Positions 1 through 8,660 are shown, counted from the first letter of the stretch. The stretch: 36,315 nt of DNA from Desulfonema limicola (GCA_020723255.1 DYJH01000017.1:1-36315), one strand, 5' to 3'. The notes: generated by a model from the sequence alone, not told the origin. Made by a program: numbers and translations.

Positions 1-1216
1 CTGGGAAGTAGGCTATATCAGTGGTGTACGCATTGTTGCTGGGCGCCAGGATACTCAGGATGTTTGCACTGTTGGAATAACACGCCACTTGGTCAGCGGC
101 AGTTGCCTGGTCTGTGCATGAAACCCATTCATGGGGACCACCGATATTCGCATCGTACACGGCACCTACGGAGATGACATTCGACAGGCAGGCTGGCGTT
201 GTGATGCTGTTGGTATAAGCATTATTTCCGGACGATGCAAAGAGCGTGATACCTTTTGCAACAGCGGCATCGGCAAAATCGGCCATCGACTGGTACAAGT
301 TATCACAAGCCGAGGTATAGTTTCCAAAACCGAAACTGGTATTGATGATAAGAATTGGATTTTCGGGGTCATCAGGTCTGTTATCGTCATCTATGACCCA
401 GTCCCAGGCCGCCCCAATGGCAGAAAGATTTTGCGGTTTCCCGCTGCCGTCCTGCACGACCTTCAGGGCATAGAGCTTCGCATTGGGAGCGACACCGCCG
501 ATGTAGTTACCTTGGGTTATGATGGTGGATCCCGCAGCTATCCCAGCCACGGCGGTGCCGTGACCGTCGTAGTCCATGGGATCATCATCATCGTCGCCGT
601 AGTCGTATCCTCCGATCACCTTGGTATTGGGGAAGGCCGCGTAGCCCAGATCATAGTGCAAATAATTGATGCCGGTATCAACGATTGCAATCGATACGCC
701 GGTACCGTCATAGGACGATCGCACTTGCGAGCCGCTCATCAGAGGAATCCCCTGTTTCGTATGCGCTTCGACCTGCGGGTCTTCTTCGATGACCTCAACC
801 TCCGGCATTGCTAAGAGCGCCTCAAGAGCGTGCCTGTTGACCTTACCGGCAAAACCAAGAATATTGTTGAAGCGATGTTTCAGCGTGAAATTGGGCCGGT
901 CGAGCCGATTCAGGACACGGTCCTGTTTGCCATGAATCTCCGAATGGTAAATCTTCATTTTCGCCGGACTGTCCGCCTCCTTTATCTTGCCGACACATTC
1001 CTTGTGCCCTTTCAGGAGAACGAAGACATCGAAAGTCTCCTCGCCACGATTCAGTTTGTCGACAAGGCTTGGTTGAAGGATCGTTGCCGGTGCTGCTGAA
1101 TTCGTGTCTGGGTCATTGACTCTCTCCATGGCAGACTCGTCCGCGATGGCACTCATTGCAGCAACCATAAACATAACTAAACCCATAAAAACGATACGCA
1201 CCTTTTTCATTTTCAT
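1..1216 (-). CDS. secreted subtilisin-family (S8) serine protease, 3' end cut by window edge
   Basis: The minus-strand frame is open from an ATG at 1216 to the window edge (405 codons, no stop), so the C-terminus is missing. Residues 1-25 form a signal peptide (basic MKMKKVR start, hydrophobic core, AIA end). Residues about 62-155 look like an I9-type inhibitory propeptide. The catalytic Asp is D180 in AIVDTGI, the catalytic His is H219 in DGHGTAVAGIAAG, and the oxyanion-hole Asn is N331 in SSGNN. The catalytic Ser (GTS motif) must lie beyond position 1. A GGAGG Shine-Dalgarno sits 8 nt before the ATG. The family hydrolyses peptide bonds outside the cytoplasm after propeptide removal. A role in processing surface proteins is possible but not shown here. 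The plus-strand reading frames over this stretch are shadows. Confidence 0.93.
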   Translation of the reverse strand, partial: MKMKKVRIVFMGLVMFMVAAMSAIADESAMERVNDPDTNSAAPATILQPSLVDKLNRGEETFDVFVLLKGHKECVGKIKEADSPAKMKIYHSEIHGKQDRVLNRLDRPNFTLKHRFNNILGFAGKVNRHALEALLAMPEVEVIEEDPQVEAHTKQGIPLMSGSQVRSSYDGTGVSIAIVDTGINYLHYDLGYAAFPNTKVIGGYDYGDDDDDPMDYDGHGTAVAGIAAGSTIITQGNYIGGVAPNAKLYALKVVQDGSGKPQNLSAIGAAWDWVIDDDNRPDDPENPILIINTSFGFGNYTSACDNLYQSMADFADAAVAKGITLFASSGNNAYTNSITTPACLSNVISVGAVYDANIGGPHEWVSCTDQATAADQVACYSNSANILSILAPSNNAYTTDIAYFP

Positions 1217-1304
1217 TGTTTTCGCTCCTCCCTTTCTCTAATTATTTTGATAATAATCCGCTTTGTGTTGTTCCGGCTATTGGATAAAGAACATAAGAGA
1301 CAGC

Positions 1305-1357
1305 CGTTGCATTATAACTTTTGCCTCTTCTCAGGCTACTCCCGTTCTTAGGCAACG
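1305..1357 (-). promoter_or_regulatory. leader or promoter region of the S8 protease gene with inverted repeat
   Basis: Between the protease start and the AT-rich spacer there is an inverted repeat with 6-bp arms CGTTGC/GCAACG (1305-1310 and 1352-1357), enclosing a small GCCT/AGGC hairpin (1323-1326 and 1333-1336). A minus-strand TATAAT lies at 1316-1311, about 95 bp upstream of the ATG, but no convincing -35 box precedes it. The segment could be a promoter with an operator, or a structured leader RNA. It was compared by eye with the cyclic-di-GMP-I riboswitch, and the invariant core was not found. Only the repeat and the -10-like hexamer are certain. Confidence 0.25.
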
Positions 1358-1379
1358 TCGCTTTGATATCTTTGCATAA

Positions 1380-1546
1380 CTCCCAATTATTTCATAATCC
1401 GATTATCATTTCTCATTTACTAAAACCAGATAAGCTTTAATAAAAATTACTTCTTAAGCAGTATTATTTGCTGTATTATTTACTTGACTTTTACCTTTTT
1501 AATTTATACTATATACATAACAATAACAAATTATTAGGTTGATACA
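1380..1546 (+). promoter_or_regulatory. AT-rich spacer with plus-strand sigma70-like promoter
   Basis: This stretch holds no intact gene. It contains a TTGACT hexamer at 1484-1489, followed by TATACT at 1505-1510 (15-bp spacer) or TACTAT at 1507-1512 (17-bp spacer), with A/T-rich sequence upstream resembling an UP element. An AGG-containing ribosome-binding-like segment lies at about 1536-1540, just before an ATG at 1547. Nothing intact is transcribed rightward from here, so the promoter may serve the broken gene start described next or be inactive. Confidence 0.35.
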
Positions 1547-1668
1547 ATGTGGTTTAAAAAGATAGATTCTACCATCACTTTCGCTGAAATATCTCTCTCT
1601 TCTTCTATCGAAAAAAACCGAATTTAAGTACCCTTATGCATATAAAAACTGTTATCGATTGGAACAAA
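1547..1668 (+). pseudogene. possible truncated, frameshifted plus-strand gene start
   Basis: An ATG at 1547 opens a 26-codon frame (MWFKKIDSTITF...) that stops at 1627. If one A is removed from the run of seven A at 1611-1617, the frame continues as ...TEFKYPYAYKNCYRLEQN up to the edge of the 1.33-kb duplicated block at about 1668, where any original gene would be cut. A promoter-like sequence lies just upstream. The protein is not recognised. The frameshift could be a real lesion or a homopolymer sequencing error. It may also be chance, because the stretch is short. Confidence 0.25.
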
Positions 1669-1763
1669 ATGGAATTGAGATACCTAACTTGAAATTCCCG
1701 TTGGACACTGCCCCATATAAACCATCGATAAGACCAGATAGCCTTAAGTTGCATGTTAAGCAT
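1605..1763 (-). pseudogene. 5' remnant of an ABC-2 permease (wzm) gene
   Basis: From an ATG at 1763 the frame reads MLNMQLKAIWSYR-W-FIWGSV, then QREFQ-V-RY-L-NSIL, and then diverges into unrelated residues with a stop at 1605. This matches the first ~33 residues of the intact Wzm at 11274-12071 with only a few changes. The intact protein continues to 265 residues, so this copy lacks all the transmembrane core. The start overlaps the end of the upstream acyltransferase gene by 8 bp, exactly as the intact wzm overlaps its acyltransferase neighbour. Homology stops at about 1668. It is almost certainly non-functional, a scar of segmental duplication. Confidence 0.85.
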
Positions 1764-3005
1764 AGGGAGTTCCCGTTTGTCGCCGATATAGATAGCTTTT
1801 TGCCAGTTCTCTGCCTTTAAATCTAAATTTCAGTTCAATAAACCGATAAGTTATCTCAGCCGCTGCTGCCGTAATAATAAGAGACAAAATTACAATGTAT
1901 ATATTAGCCAGGCTTTTCTCAATATATGAAAATTGCATACCTCTGTAGATCACAGACCATAAATGCCTGACCATCGTATAAACAATCAAATGGGTTATAT
2001 ACAGGGAGTATGATCTTGAACCGATATACAGCATCAACCTGCGATATGGCTGCCACACCCAGACGTTTTTTTCATTCCGGGCGGCAAGAAACACTAACAC
2101 CGCTGAAATTGCTGCCACTAAACCAACGCCATAATTTTTTGCCTGGCTGCCGACGCCCAGCACACAGGATGATATAAAGGGCAATAATATAATTAAAACA
2201 AAAGAAACTATCAAAACAACAGTTTTATTTCTCAGAAATCTGTCAATGCATGTTAAATTCCCTTCGGTAACAGGAAGGAGCGCAAGCAGGATGCCCCAGC
2301 AGAAACCGTCGATACGAAAAAACCATCTGTAAGTAAAAAATGGTCTCAACCAGAAAAGCTGCACGGCAATTAATATTACCATCAACCAGATTAACAAATT
2401 TCTTTTAAAGAAAATGAATATCAAAGGGAAAACAATATAAAATTGTTCTTCGAGAGATAAACTCCAATAATGACTGCTATATGCAATATTGCACCAGCAA
2501 GTGCTCGCGGAATTAGCGACACAATAAGGATAATATAAATTATAAACGTTCGCAAACGCTGCCGCAATTGGAATCAAATTTTTCAATTGAAGGCTATGCC
2601 CATCCCAAAGTTCTCCGATAGCCAAAAAATATATTATTAGGACCATGAGCCAGAAAAACGCCGCAGGAAGCAATCTGAATATTCTTTTTATCCAGAACGC
2701 GACCACTATAGAAAATCGCGGTTCATCACTTGAGGAAAAAGAATTAGAGAGCGACCGGGTAATTACAAAGCCTGAAATCACAAAAAACACATCAACGCCT
2801 ATGGAAAATTCAAAATTTGAAACTATCCAAGAGTATATTGCAGATGGAAACGCCAGCGCTAAACCCAAATGCACCACCATTGTAAATATAATCGCAATGC
2901 CTCGCAATATTTCTATATTTTCATTTTTATTGTCGATAAGTTGTGTGTCCTGCATAGCAGCAATCGTCTGATTTTTGATATTTTTGTGATCCGGGATTTG
3001 TCACG
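1668..3005 (-). repeat. direct repeat block, copy A (acyltransferase plus wzm 5' end)
   Basis: This ~1.33-kb block is homologous along its whole length, in the same orientation, to 11976-13302. It contains the acyltransferase gene, the short upstream spacer (shared features around TTTTTGTGATCC versus TTCTTGTGACCC and a common CACG) and the first ~33 codons of the permease. The acyltransferase proteins are about two-thirds identical by eye, so the duplication, or separate acquisition of the two copies, is not recent. The two copies are about 10 kb apart. Confidence 0.85.
1756..2955 (-). CDS. acyltransferase family 3 membrane protein (paralogue A)
   Basis: This 399-residue polytopic protein belongs to the acyltransferase-3 family (OafA/NodX type), which transfers acyl groups such as acetyl onto sugars at the inner membrane. 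An early ILRGIAI...H segment (residues ~16-30), a GVDVFFVISGF motif (~54-64) and SHYWSLSLEEQFYIVFP (~162-177) are family hallmarks, followed by alternating hydrophobic helices. Its paralogue at 12064-13257 is about two-thirds identical and sits directly before wzm. Here the gene is followed by only a wzm remnant. It probably O-acylates the polysaccharide made by this cluster. The exact substrate is unknown. No strong Shine-Dalgarno is seen at the ATG. The start is supported by alignment with the paralogue. Confidence 0.9.
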   Translation of the reverse strand: MQDTQLIDNKNENIEILRGIAIIFTMVVHLGLALAFPSAIYSWIVSNFEFSIGVDVFFVISGFVITRSLSNSFSSSDEPRFSIVVAFWIKRIFRLLPAAFFWLMVLIIYFLAIGELWDGHSLQLKNLIPIAAAFANVYNLYYPYCVANSASTCWCNIAYSSHYWSLSLEEQFYIVFPLIFIFFKRNLLIWLMVILIAVQLFWLRPFFTYRWFFRIDGFCWGILLALLPVTEGNLTCIDRFLRNKTVVLIVSFVLIILLPFISSCVLGVGSQAKNYGVGLVAAISAVLVFLAARNEKNVWVWQPYRRLMLYIGSRSYSLYITHLIVYTMVRHLWSVIYRGMQFSYIEKSLANIYIVILSLIITAAAAEITYRFIELKFRFKGRELAKSYLYRRQTGTPYA

Positions 3006-3096
3006 TTACTCATGATGATATACCATAAGAAAAGAAACGCTAATATGAATCGAATAATCCCAAGCAATTTAATGCGTTCTCCTTCTTATATGACAT

Positions 3097-4053
3097 CTAT
3101 CGATTCAATCCGGATCTAAGCAGTGAACGCTCATATTCGCGCAATTCATACTGGACCAACGTATCTATAATCAGGCCTATACTGAACATCATAACGGCAA
3201 CAATTTCCAGCCCGGTTGACAGGATCGCCAGAGGCACATGATAAATATATTTATAATTAATCCAGTCATTTATAACCGGTATTGAACATAATAAGCCGCT
3301 TATACAAAACACAATGGACAATCCCCCAAAGAACATCATCGGACGATAGTAACGAAGGATTTGTATTATGGTAAATATGACTTTCATTCCATCTGCAAAG
3401 GTATTTAGTTTCGAGACAGATCCTTTTGGCCTATTCCGATACGTAATGGGTATCTCCAATATTTTAAATCGTTTGTGGAGGGCATGCAAAGTCATATCCG
3501 TTTCAATTTCAAATCCCTCCACCAGCACCGGGTAGTTTTTTATGAATAAGCGCGAGAATGCCCGATAGCCGCTCATAATATCCACCACTTTTGAATGAAA
3601 CAGCTTATTTACCAACGACTGTACCAGGGTGTTGCCAAAACCATGGAATGGACGTTTATTTTCACGGCTGTAGTCGCCGCAGGAGCGTCTGTCGCCGACA
3701 ACCATATCCGCTTTATTGCTTATAATCGGCGCTATGAGTTCCCGAGCCATCTCGGCAGGATAGGTGCAATCGGCATCTGCCAGCAGATATACATCGGCAT
3801 CAATGGATTGAAAAGCTTTGCGCAATGCATTGCCTTTTCCTTGCCTGGATTCATGAATGACCCGGCCGAGACAACCTATTTTGCCCAGTAGATCAGCAGC
3901 GATTTCACCTGTAGCATCTTTAGAGTTATTATCTATAACGTAAATCTGGGCCTCAGGCACTGCCTCATGAAATGCCTCTATGGTTTGTGCGATGGTCATC
4001 TCTTCATTATAAGCAGGAAGAAGTACTGCAATTGCAGGTTTGGTTTCATTCAT
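3097..4053 (-). CDS. GT2 glycosyltransferase, DPM1/GtrB-like with two C-terminal membrane helices
   Basis: This 318-residue protein has an N-terminal GT-A domain opening with VLLPAYNEE (~10-18), a DNNSKDAT nucleotide-binding segment (~41-48) and a metal-binding DAD at residues 93-95. Two hydrophobic segments near residues 240-262 and 273-298 anchor the C-terminus. Members of this family usually move a sugar from a nucleotide donor to a polyprenyl-phosphate, or add a single sugar to a lipid-linked acceptor. A strong AGGAGG lies upstream of the ATG. The gene sits between a methyltransferase and an acyltransferase whose homologues are directly adjacent in the other copy of this block, so it looks inserted here, or lost there. 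Confidence 0.92.
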   Translation of the reverse strand: MNETKPAIAVLLPAYNEEMTIAQTIEAFHEAVPEAQIYVIDNNSKDATGEIAADLLGKIGCLGRVIHESRQGKGNALRKAFQSIDADVYLLADADCTYPAEMARELIAPIISNKADMVVGDRRSCGDYSRENKRPFHGFGNTLVQSLVNKLFHSKVVDIMSGYRAFSRLFIKNYPVLVEGFEIETDMTLHALHKRFKILEIPITYRNRPKGSVSKLNTFADGMKVIFTIIQILRYYRPMMFFGGLSIVFCISGLLCSIPVINDWINYKYIYHVPLAILSTGLEIVAVMMFSIGLIIDTLVQYELREYERSLLRSGLNR

Positions 4054-4107
4054 AGTTGACGGACCTCCTAACTATATGCTGTGCCGGAATTACCCGATCA
4101 CTCGGAA

Positions 4108-4992
4108 TTAAACCTTCCTGGCAACGATGATTTGAGCTTTTGGCAAATAATTATCGAAGGACTCTAAAAGTTTTTCAGAACCATTCAATTCCATCAATCC
4201 GGCCCAAGTGTTTGACCAGCTCTGTAAAACAGGATGATACGGTGTAATGGTATAATCCAAGATGGCGCCATTCAAAGACTCCGGCGGATGAACTATCCAA
4301 AATAACGACATAAAAACGGTCCAGTAGAAGCCCCAAGTATCATATCTTTCCACTTTAAGTCCCGAATTTTCCACCAGCCGGACAAAGCTTTCTTTATCAA
4401 AAATCTGAATGTGGTTCGGCTTCGAAAAGTACATAGGATGGGCAAAAGGCTTTTGCAGCATTTCTGACCGGAAATCAGGCACTGTTATTAAATACTGAGC
4501 GCCAAGCTTGCCCACTCTTACAAGCTCCGCCATGATTTTTTCAGGGTTTGAAGTGTGCTCCAACATCTCCATCGACAGGATTTTGGTCGCATATTCATTA
4601 GGCAGCGGCAATGGCGTTGTATCACTAACTATGCCTTCGACTTTTCTTGACTTGGTTTCATTGGCTTTTTCCGTCAGCGCCTTAATTTTCGTCGCATCGA
4701 CATCCGAAAAAACGACGTGAGCGCCCTGCCTCGCACAAAAAAGCGTAGCGCCCCCGTCGCCGCATCCTACATCCAAAACGATATCGTCCGCTGTAACTTT
4801 AAAGCCAACAAACAGCTCCCCGGTAGCCGACTGGTACCATCCTCGCAGAACCGAGTTTTTTAAGCCACATGTGCGAGGATCCATCTCCGCCAGCGCCGAT
4901 ATCGGCGGAGGGCTGATTGTTTCCTGTTGTTTGAATGATCCGGCTAACCTGCTGGCCAGCCTTTTTAGCTTTCTCAGCATATCAATACCCAT
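4108..4992 (-). CDS. class I SAM-dependent methyltransferase (stand-alone paralogue of a fused domain)
   Basis: This 294-residue Rossmann methyltransferase has motif I VLDVGCGDG (residues ~72-80), an acidic loop SDVD at the end of the next strand, and a MEMLEH segment typical of Methyltransf_11/25 enzymes. From residue ~45 to the end it aligns with the C-terminal domain of the 764-residue fusion protein at 13315-15609. Shared features include LVRVGK-GAQYLITVPD, a KPNH segment, HP-LQSW and an ARK ending. It probably methylates a sugar hydroxyl or a chain end of the polysaccharide. The start could equally be the second Met four codons later (4980), because neither has a strong Shine-Dalgarno. 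Confidence 0.9.
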   Translation of the reverse strand: MGIDMLRKLKRLASRLAGSFKQQETISPPPISALAEMDPRTCGLKNSVLRGWYQSATGELFVGFKVTADDIVLDVGCGDGGATLFCARQGAHVVFSDVDATKIKALTEKANETKSRKVEGIVSDTTPLPLPNEYATKILSMEMLEHTSNPEKIMAELVRVGKLGAQYLITVPDFRSEMLQKPFAHPMYFSKPNHIQIFDKESFVRLVENSGLKVERYDTWGFYWTVFMSLFWIVHPPESLNGAILDYTITPYHPVLQSWSNTWAGLMELNGSEKLLESFDNYLPKAQIIVARKV

Positions 4993-5039
4993 TATTTCAG
5001 AATGGAATTTGTTATTTTGATAATCATCGCTTCACGAAC

Positions 5040-5975
5040 TTACTCTAATTGATTGTCGGGATAACTTCTATACAACCATGACGGACGTTTATTTGTTTCA
5101 GATCCAGGATGGTTTGTCGCTTTTATAAAAATGTATTGCCCCAAATCTTTTCTTCGAAAGCGAACAAGTTGTGCCAGTCCATTTAATGCAACTGATTTTG
5201 GGGTACTATGATCATGGACATTTGCTGTAAAAAAAGTATCGATTAAGAAACCTTCATGCGTTAGAAGTTGTATAAGTTCCTGACAAGTATATTCACGATT
5301 ATGGCGTCCATATGGACCGTAACCGGAATATGGGTCATAGATGTTGTCACCCGCAATAAGACGGGCTATGTTTTCCAACCTTGCGACATTCGGAGTGGTT
5401 AGTATCAGCTTCCCCCCCGGTCTTAAAACACGCTTGATTTCGCGCAGTGCTTTACAAGGATCTTTTAATAGATGCTCAATGATTTCAGCAAAAATTACAA
5501 CATCGAATGTTTCTGCCTCATAAGGGAAAGGATCTTCCTCGACGTTAAAATGTTGAAATGCAAACGTGACGGACAAAAGCCGGCCTGATGTAAAATCTCT
5601 ATACCGGCAGCGTTGGACGCTCTCTTTATCCAAAGAAGGTCCGAAATAGTTCGATAGGCTCAACTCGAGAGATGTAAACTGCTTCAGGAGCATGGTGGTA
5701 AAGTATGGATTGGCTCCCAACTCAAGGCATTTGCCGCTTATACCGTTTGTAAGACCATAAGTGTAAACAAAACGACGAAAGTCTTGTGTGGCATAAGTGC
5801 GCATTTCAGCTTCAGGGCCGTCTTCAACTCGAATGGATGTGACAAAATCAAAAAGCTGTTGTTCATTTATCCCCGGAGGAAGCGGAAGAGGCTGACTCAG
5901 AGGAAAGTTTACTTTGTAAGAGCGATTAAGAAGCTGCCACAGTTTTCGAACTTTCCGAATCACTCGATTTAACAT
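5040..5975 (-). CDS. class I SAM-dependent methyltransferase
   Basis: This 311-residue protein has a SAM-binding motif CLELGANPYF (~83-92), a FDVVIFAEIIEHL segment (~150-163) and RVLRPGGKLILTTPN, all typical of Methyltransf_23/11 enzymes. The N-terminus (residues 1-20) is basic and amphipathic, like several neighbours. An AGAGG Shine-Dalgarno stands 5 nt before the ATG. It is not closely related to the 4108-4992 methyltransferase. It belongs to the polysaccharide cluster and is likely to methylate a sugar or a sugar-linked group, but no feature identifies the acceptor. Confidence 0.88.
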   Translation of the reverse strand: MLNRVIRKVRKLWQLLNRSYKVNFPLSQPLPLPPGINEQQLFDFVTSIRVEDGPEAEMRTYATQDFRRFVYTYGLTNGISGKCLELGANPYFTTMLLKQFTSLELSLSNYFGPSLDKESVQRCRYRDFTSGRLLSVTFAFQHFNVEEDPFPYEAETFDVVIFAEIIEHLLKDPCKALREIKRVLRPGGKLILTTPNVARLENIARLIAGDNIYDPYSGYGPYGRHNREYTCQELIQLLTHEGFLIDTFFTANVHDHSTPKSVALNGLAQLVRFRRKDLGQYIFIKATNHPGSETNKRPSWLYRSYPDNQLE

Positions 5976-6071
5976 AATAACCTCTTAAAGATACTAACGG
6001 GGATATGTGGGCTACAGATAAACACAATGTACGGATACCAAAGATGAGGCTGTATCACCTTTCTATTCGTT

Positions 6072-8660
6072 TCAAGCATGGGGCAATAAACTGTCCAATA
6101 GTAATTTTGTGCTTTCCTCCCATGTTAACCAAGACATGCCAAATGATTGTGGCGCTTTACCAAGTTTGCTAAGTTCCAGCCATCCGGTTACCGCATCTGC
6201 AAGGTCTGTCGGCTCATAACCTTTGAAGTAATAGGCATGGTCACCGGCAACTTCGCGAAATACAGCTATATCGCGGGCGATGATCGGCAGCTTGTGCTGT
6301 GCGGCCTCTACCAGAGGCAGTCCGAAGCCCTCCGCCTCTGAAGCGGCAATCAGTGCCGACGAAATCTTATAAAGCATAATTAAGTATTCATCACTGATCC
6401 CCTCAAGCCAGTAAAGCTTTTTGTTAAATTCTTTATGCCTTTGCAGTTGTTCTATAAAATGTTCCATATTCCAGCCTGCTTTGCCTACAATAACAAGATT
6501 GACTTTCACATCTTTTGCCCAGAGATGTTGGAATGCCGCCAGCGCCTGAGCATGCGCTTTACGCGGTTCAATCGTTCCTACCATGAGAAACGTAGGATTA
6601 GACTTGAAAACGGGCGAAAGCTTTTTTGCGTTCTCAGGTAAACCGGCGGTAGGAATGCTATTGCCTATGTCCGCTCCCAACCGGAAATGTCCGATTTTAA
6701 TTTTATCGGGACGTTTTGGCGGGTATCGATCGATCCAGTTACGCACTTCATCTGCAACTGCGGCCGAAATACACACCAAACTGTTAGCATGGCAACTGAT
6801 TGCTTTCATCCACTCGGTGAAAGCTTCGTGCATTCCGGGGACAAACCATCGATGTTTCAAGAGTGGCAGGATATCGTAAACAATAAAATAAACTTTTACA
6901 CCGATTATGCGAAAATTTGAAATTACGGAAGTAAAAAGCGGGAATAAGTGTGCTGATAAATCAAGCCCGAGAAAAACATCGCCACGTTTGTAATTAATCA
7001 CGGGTTCCGGGCCTTCAAAATCATTATTTCCAAGTAAGCTGGCTCTGAATTTATCAGCATAGCGGTAATATCCTATTGTATTATCACCATAAACAGGCGT
7101 TATCTCATAACCAGCCGGAGGTTTCTCAAGCAAATGGTGAAGGATGCTGCGAACAACCCTTTGAATCCCTGTTTTAGCGTCATGTAAAATAATCGTCGAC
7201 ACATCTACAAAGAGCTTTTTCTTGCAAGAAGCAACTTCATTTATGGCAATGCTGTCCGCCACTTGACGGATATCGTCGTCTGTCGGTTCGATTCCGACAT
7301 TGATTTTCGATAGTTTTGTAATTAAACTTTCATAATTGGTTTGTCCATTGAAAATCGAATTAACTGCTGAAGCGCCAGGGTTGCTATTCTTGCGGCTGTT
7401 TTGTTCGAACATGCCCTCAAATGCGTGCAATGCCCGTCGGGCAGACTCGTCCCAGGAAAAATGACGAGACTGGATAAGGGCATGTTTGCGCAGAGACTGC
7501 CGAAAGTTTTCGTCGGTTAGTACATTGTGTATGGCTTTTGCTATTGCTTCAGGGTTGTAAGGATTAAAAAGCGCATCCTGGCGACCTATAACTTCCGGAA
7601 TGCTGGTCGTGCCGGATCCGATACAGGCTGCCCCGCATGACATCGCCTCAAGCACAGGCAAGCCGAATCCTTCATGCAATGAGGGAAAAATAAATGCCTT
7701 GCAAAGATTATAGAACATAACAAGATGTTCGTCCGGAATATAGTTGGTGAAGACTACTTCATCGTCCTTCAAGCCGCATTTTGCTCTATATCGCTTTAAT
7801 GCAAGAAGACTCCCAGCATCCATCTTGCTGATAATAACAAGCTGGTGCATTTGCCTAACACTCAATGGCAGCATTGCATAGGCCTGAATAGTTCCCTTAA
7901 GATTCTTGTTGGCATCAAGGTTGCCTGTATAAAGCAAGAACGGGCGAGTGATCGCATACTGCATGAACAGTTGACTAATTTCATCTGCCGATAAGGATAA
8001 GGGGTAAAAAAAATTCGAAACTCCCGCAGAAATATTGATGACCCGATCGCTTTGCAGTTTAAGCAGATTAATTGCTTCCTTGCGAGTATGTTCGGATATT
8101 GCCAACAATAGTTCTGCTCTTTTGAGGTATTCTAATTTATTAAAATACCAACTTCGATGAATATGCGTTATAAGATGTTCATCCTGATTATTAAGAGGAA
8201 TCAAATCATAAAGCGTAACGGCATTGGGCGTTCCGTTTTCAACCGGTTCGATGGACACCGTAACATTGTCGCCAAAACCCTCGAACAGGCTGGCAATATA
8301 TATAATATCCGGTTTTAGTTCGGCCAAGGCATGCCACCGAACCAATTCGGCAGCTCTCGACCGCCATGCGTGTTGGGGATCGATTCCAGTTAAAGGACCT
8401 GGAATAGAAAATACAACGACTCTTTCAGATGGGACCAGATTCTGGAACGATTTCCTTATGGATATGATCTCATCCCTTGCATGCTGGAATGATTTCCTGA
8501 TAGGTACGATGTCATTCTCCCCATAAACGCTGAGCGCCAGCCAGATTTCATGTCCGCCTGCGTTTCGTGCTATGGCCTGAGCAACTGCCATAGCGTACCG
8601 TCCGATACCACGGAAGCGGCTGGAGGATTGACATGCTTGAAGATCAATGATGATCCGCAT
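6072..8660 (-). CDS. two-domain GT4 glycosyltransferase, WbdA-like
   Basis: This 862-residue protein contains two complete GT-B glycosyltransferase modules. The first (~1-415) ends with EGFGLPVLEA (the E-x7-E donor-binding motif, E330/E338). The second (~482-862) has LMVGTIEPRKAH and EGFGLPLVEA (E777/E785). Length and architecture match WbdA, the polymannan polymerase of E. coli O8/O9a, and other processive O-chain polymerases, so it is the best candidate for the chain-extending enzyme. The true start is the ATG at 8660, which shares its A with the stop of the 91-residue gene (TGATG). A TTG one codon earlier is less likely. An in-frame 14-residue tandem duplication lies near residues 50-77. 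Confidence 0.9.
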   Translation of the reverse strand: MRIIIDLQACQSSSRFRGIGRYAMAVAQAIARNAGGHEIWLALSVYGENDIVPIRKSFQHARDEIISIRKSFQNLVPSERVVVFSIPGPLTGIDPQHAWRSRAAELVRWHALAELKPDIIYIASLFEGFGDNVTVSIEPVENGTPNAVTLYDLIPLNNQDEHLITHIHRSWYFNKLEYLKRAELLLAISEHTRKEAINLLKLQSDRVINISAGVSNFFYPLSLSADEISQLFMQYAITRPFLLYTGNLDANKNLKGTIQAYAMLPLSVRQMHQLVIISKMDAGSLLALKRYRAKCGLKDDEVVFTNYIPDEHLVMFYNLCKAFIFPSLHEGFGLPVLEAMSCGAACIGSGTTSIPEVIGRQDALFNPYNPEAIAKAIHNVLTDENFRQSLRKHALIQSRHFSWDESARRALHAFEGMFEQNSRKNSNPGASAVNSIFNGQTNYESLITKLSKINVGIEPTDDDIRQVADSIAINEVASCKKKLFVDVSTIILHDAKTGIQRVVRSILHHLLEKPPAGYEITPVYGDNTIGYYRYADKFRASLLGNNDFEGPEPVINYKRGDVFLGLDLSAHLFPLFTSVISNFRIIGVKVYFIVYDILPLLKHRWFVPGMHEAFTEWMKAISCHANSLVCISAAVADEVRNWIDRYPPKRPDKIKIGHFRLGADIGNSIPTAGLPENAKKLSPVFKSNPTFLMVGTIEPRKAHAQALAAFQHLWAKDVKVNLVIVGKAGWNMEHFIEQLQRHKEFNKKLYWLEGISDEYLIMLYKISSALIAASEAEGFGLPLVEAAQHKLPIIARDIAVFREVAGDHAYYFKGYEPTDLADAVTGWLELSKLGKAPQSFGMSWLTWEESTKLLLDSLLPHA
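8442..8525. repeat. imperfect in-frame tandem duplication, 42-bp period
   Basis: Two adjacent 42-bp units (8442-8483 and 8484-8525) share CTGGAA-C/T-GATTTCC and flanking bases. They encode the repeated peptide IRKSFQ within VPIRKSFQHAR and ISIRKSFQNLV of the two-domain glycosyltransferase. Because 42 is a multiple of three, the frame is kept. The second unit has diverged, so it is not a recent event. Confidence 0.65.

Noticed and set aside
131-1099. Plus-strand open frames of 227 and 89 codons
   Set aside because: They lie opposite the S8 protease, whose minus-strand frame has a signal peptide, propeptide and Asp/His/Asn motifs. They are shadows.
1296-1390. Possible cyclic-di-GMP-I riboswitch upstream of the protease
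   Set aside because: A few shared short strings (GCAAAG, TAGCC) but the conserved core and paired elements could not be laid out.
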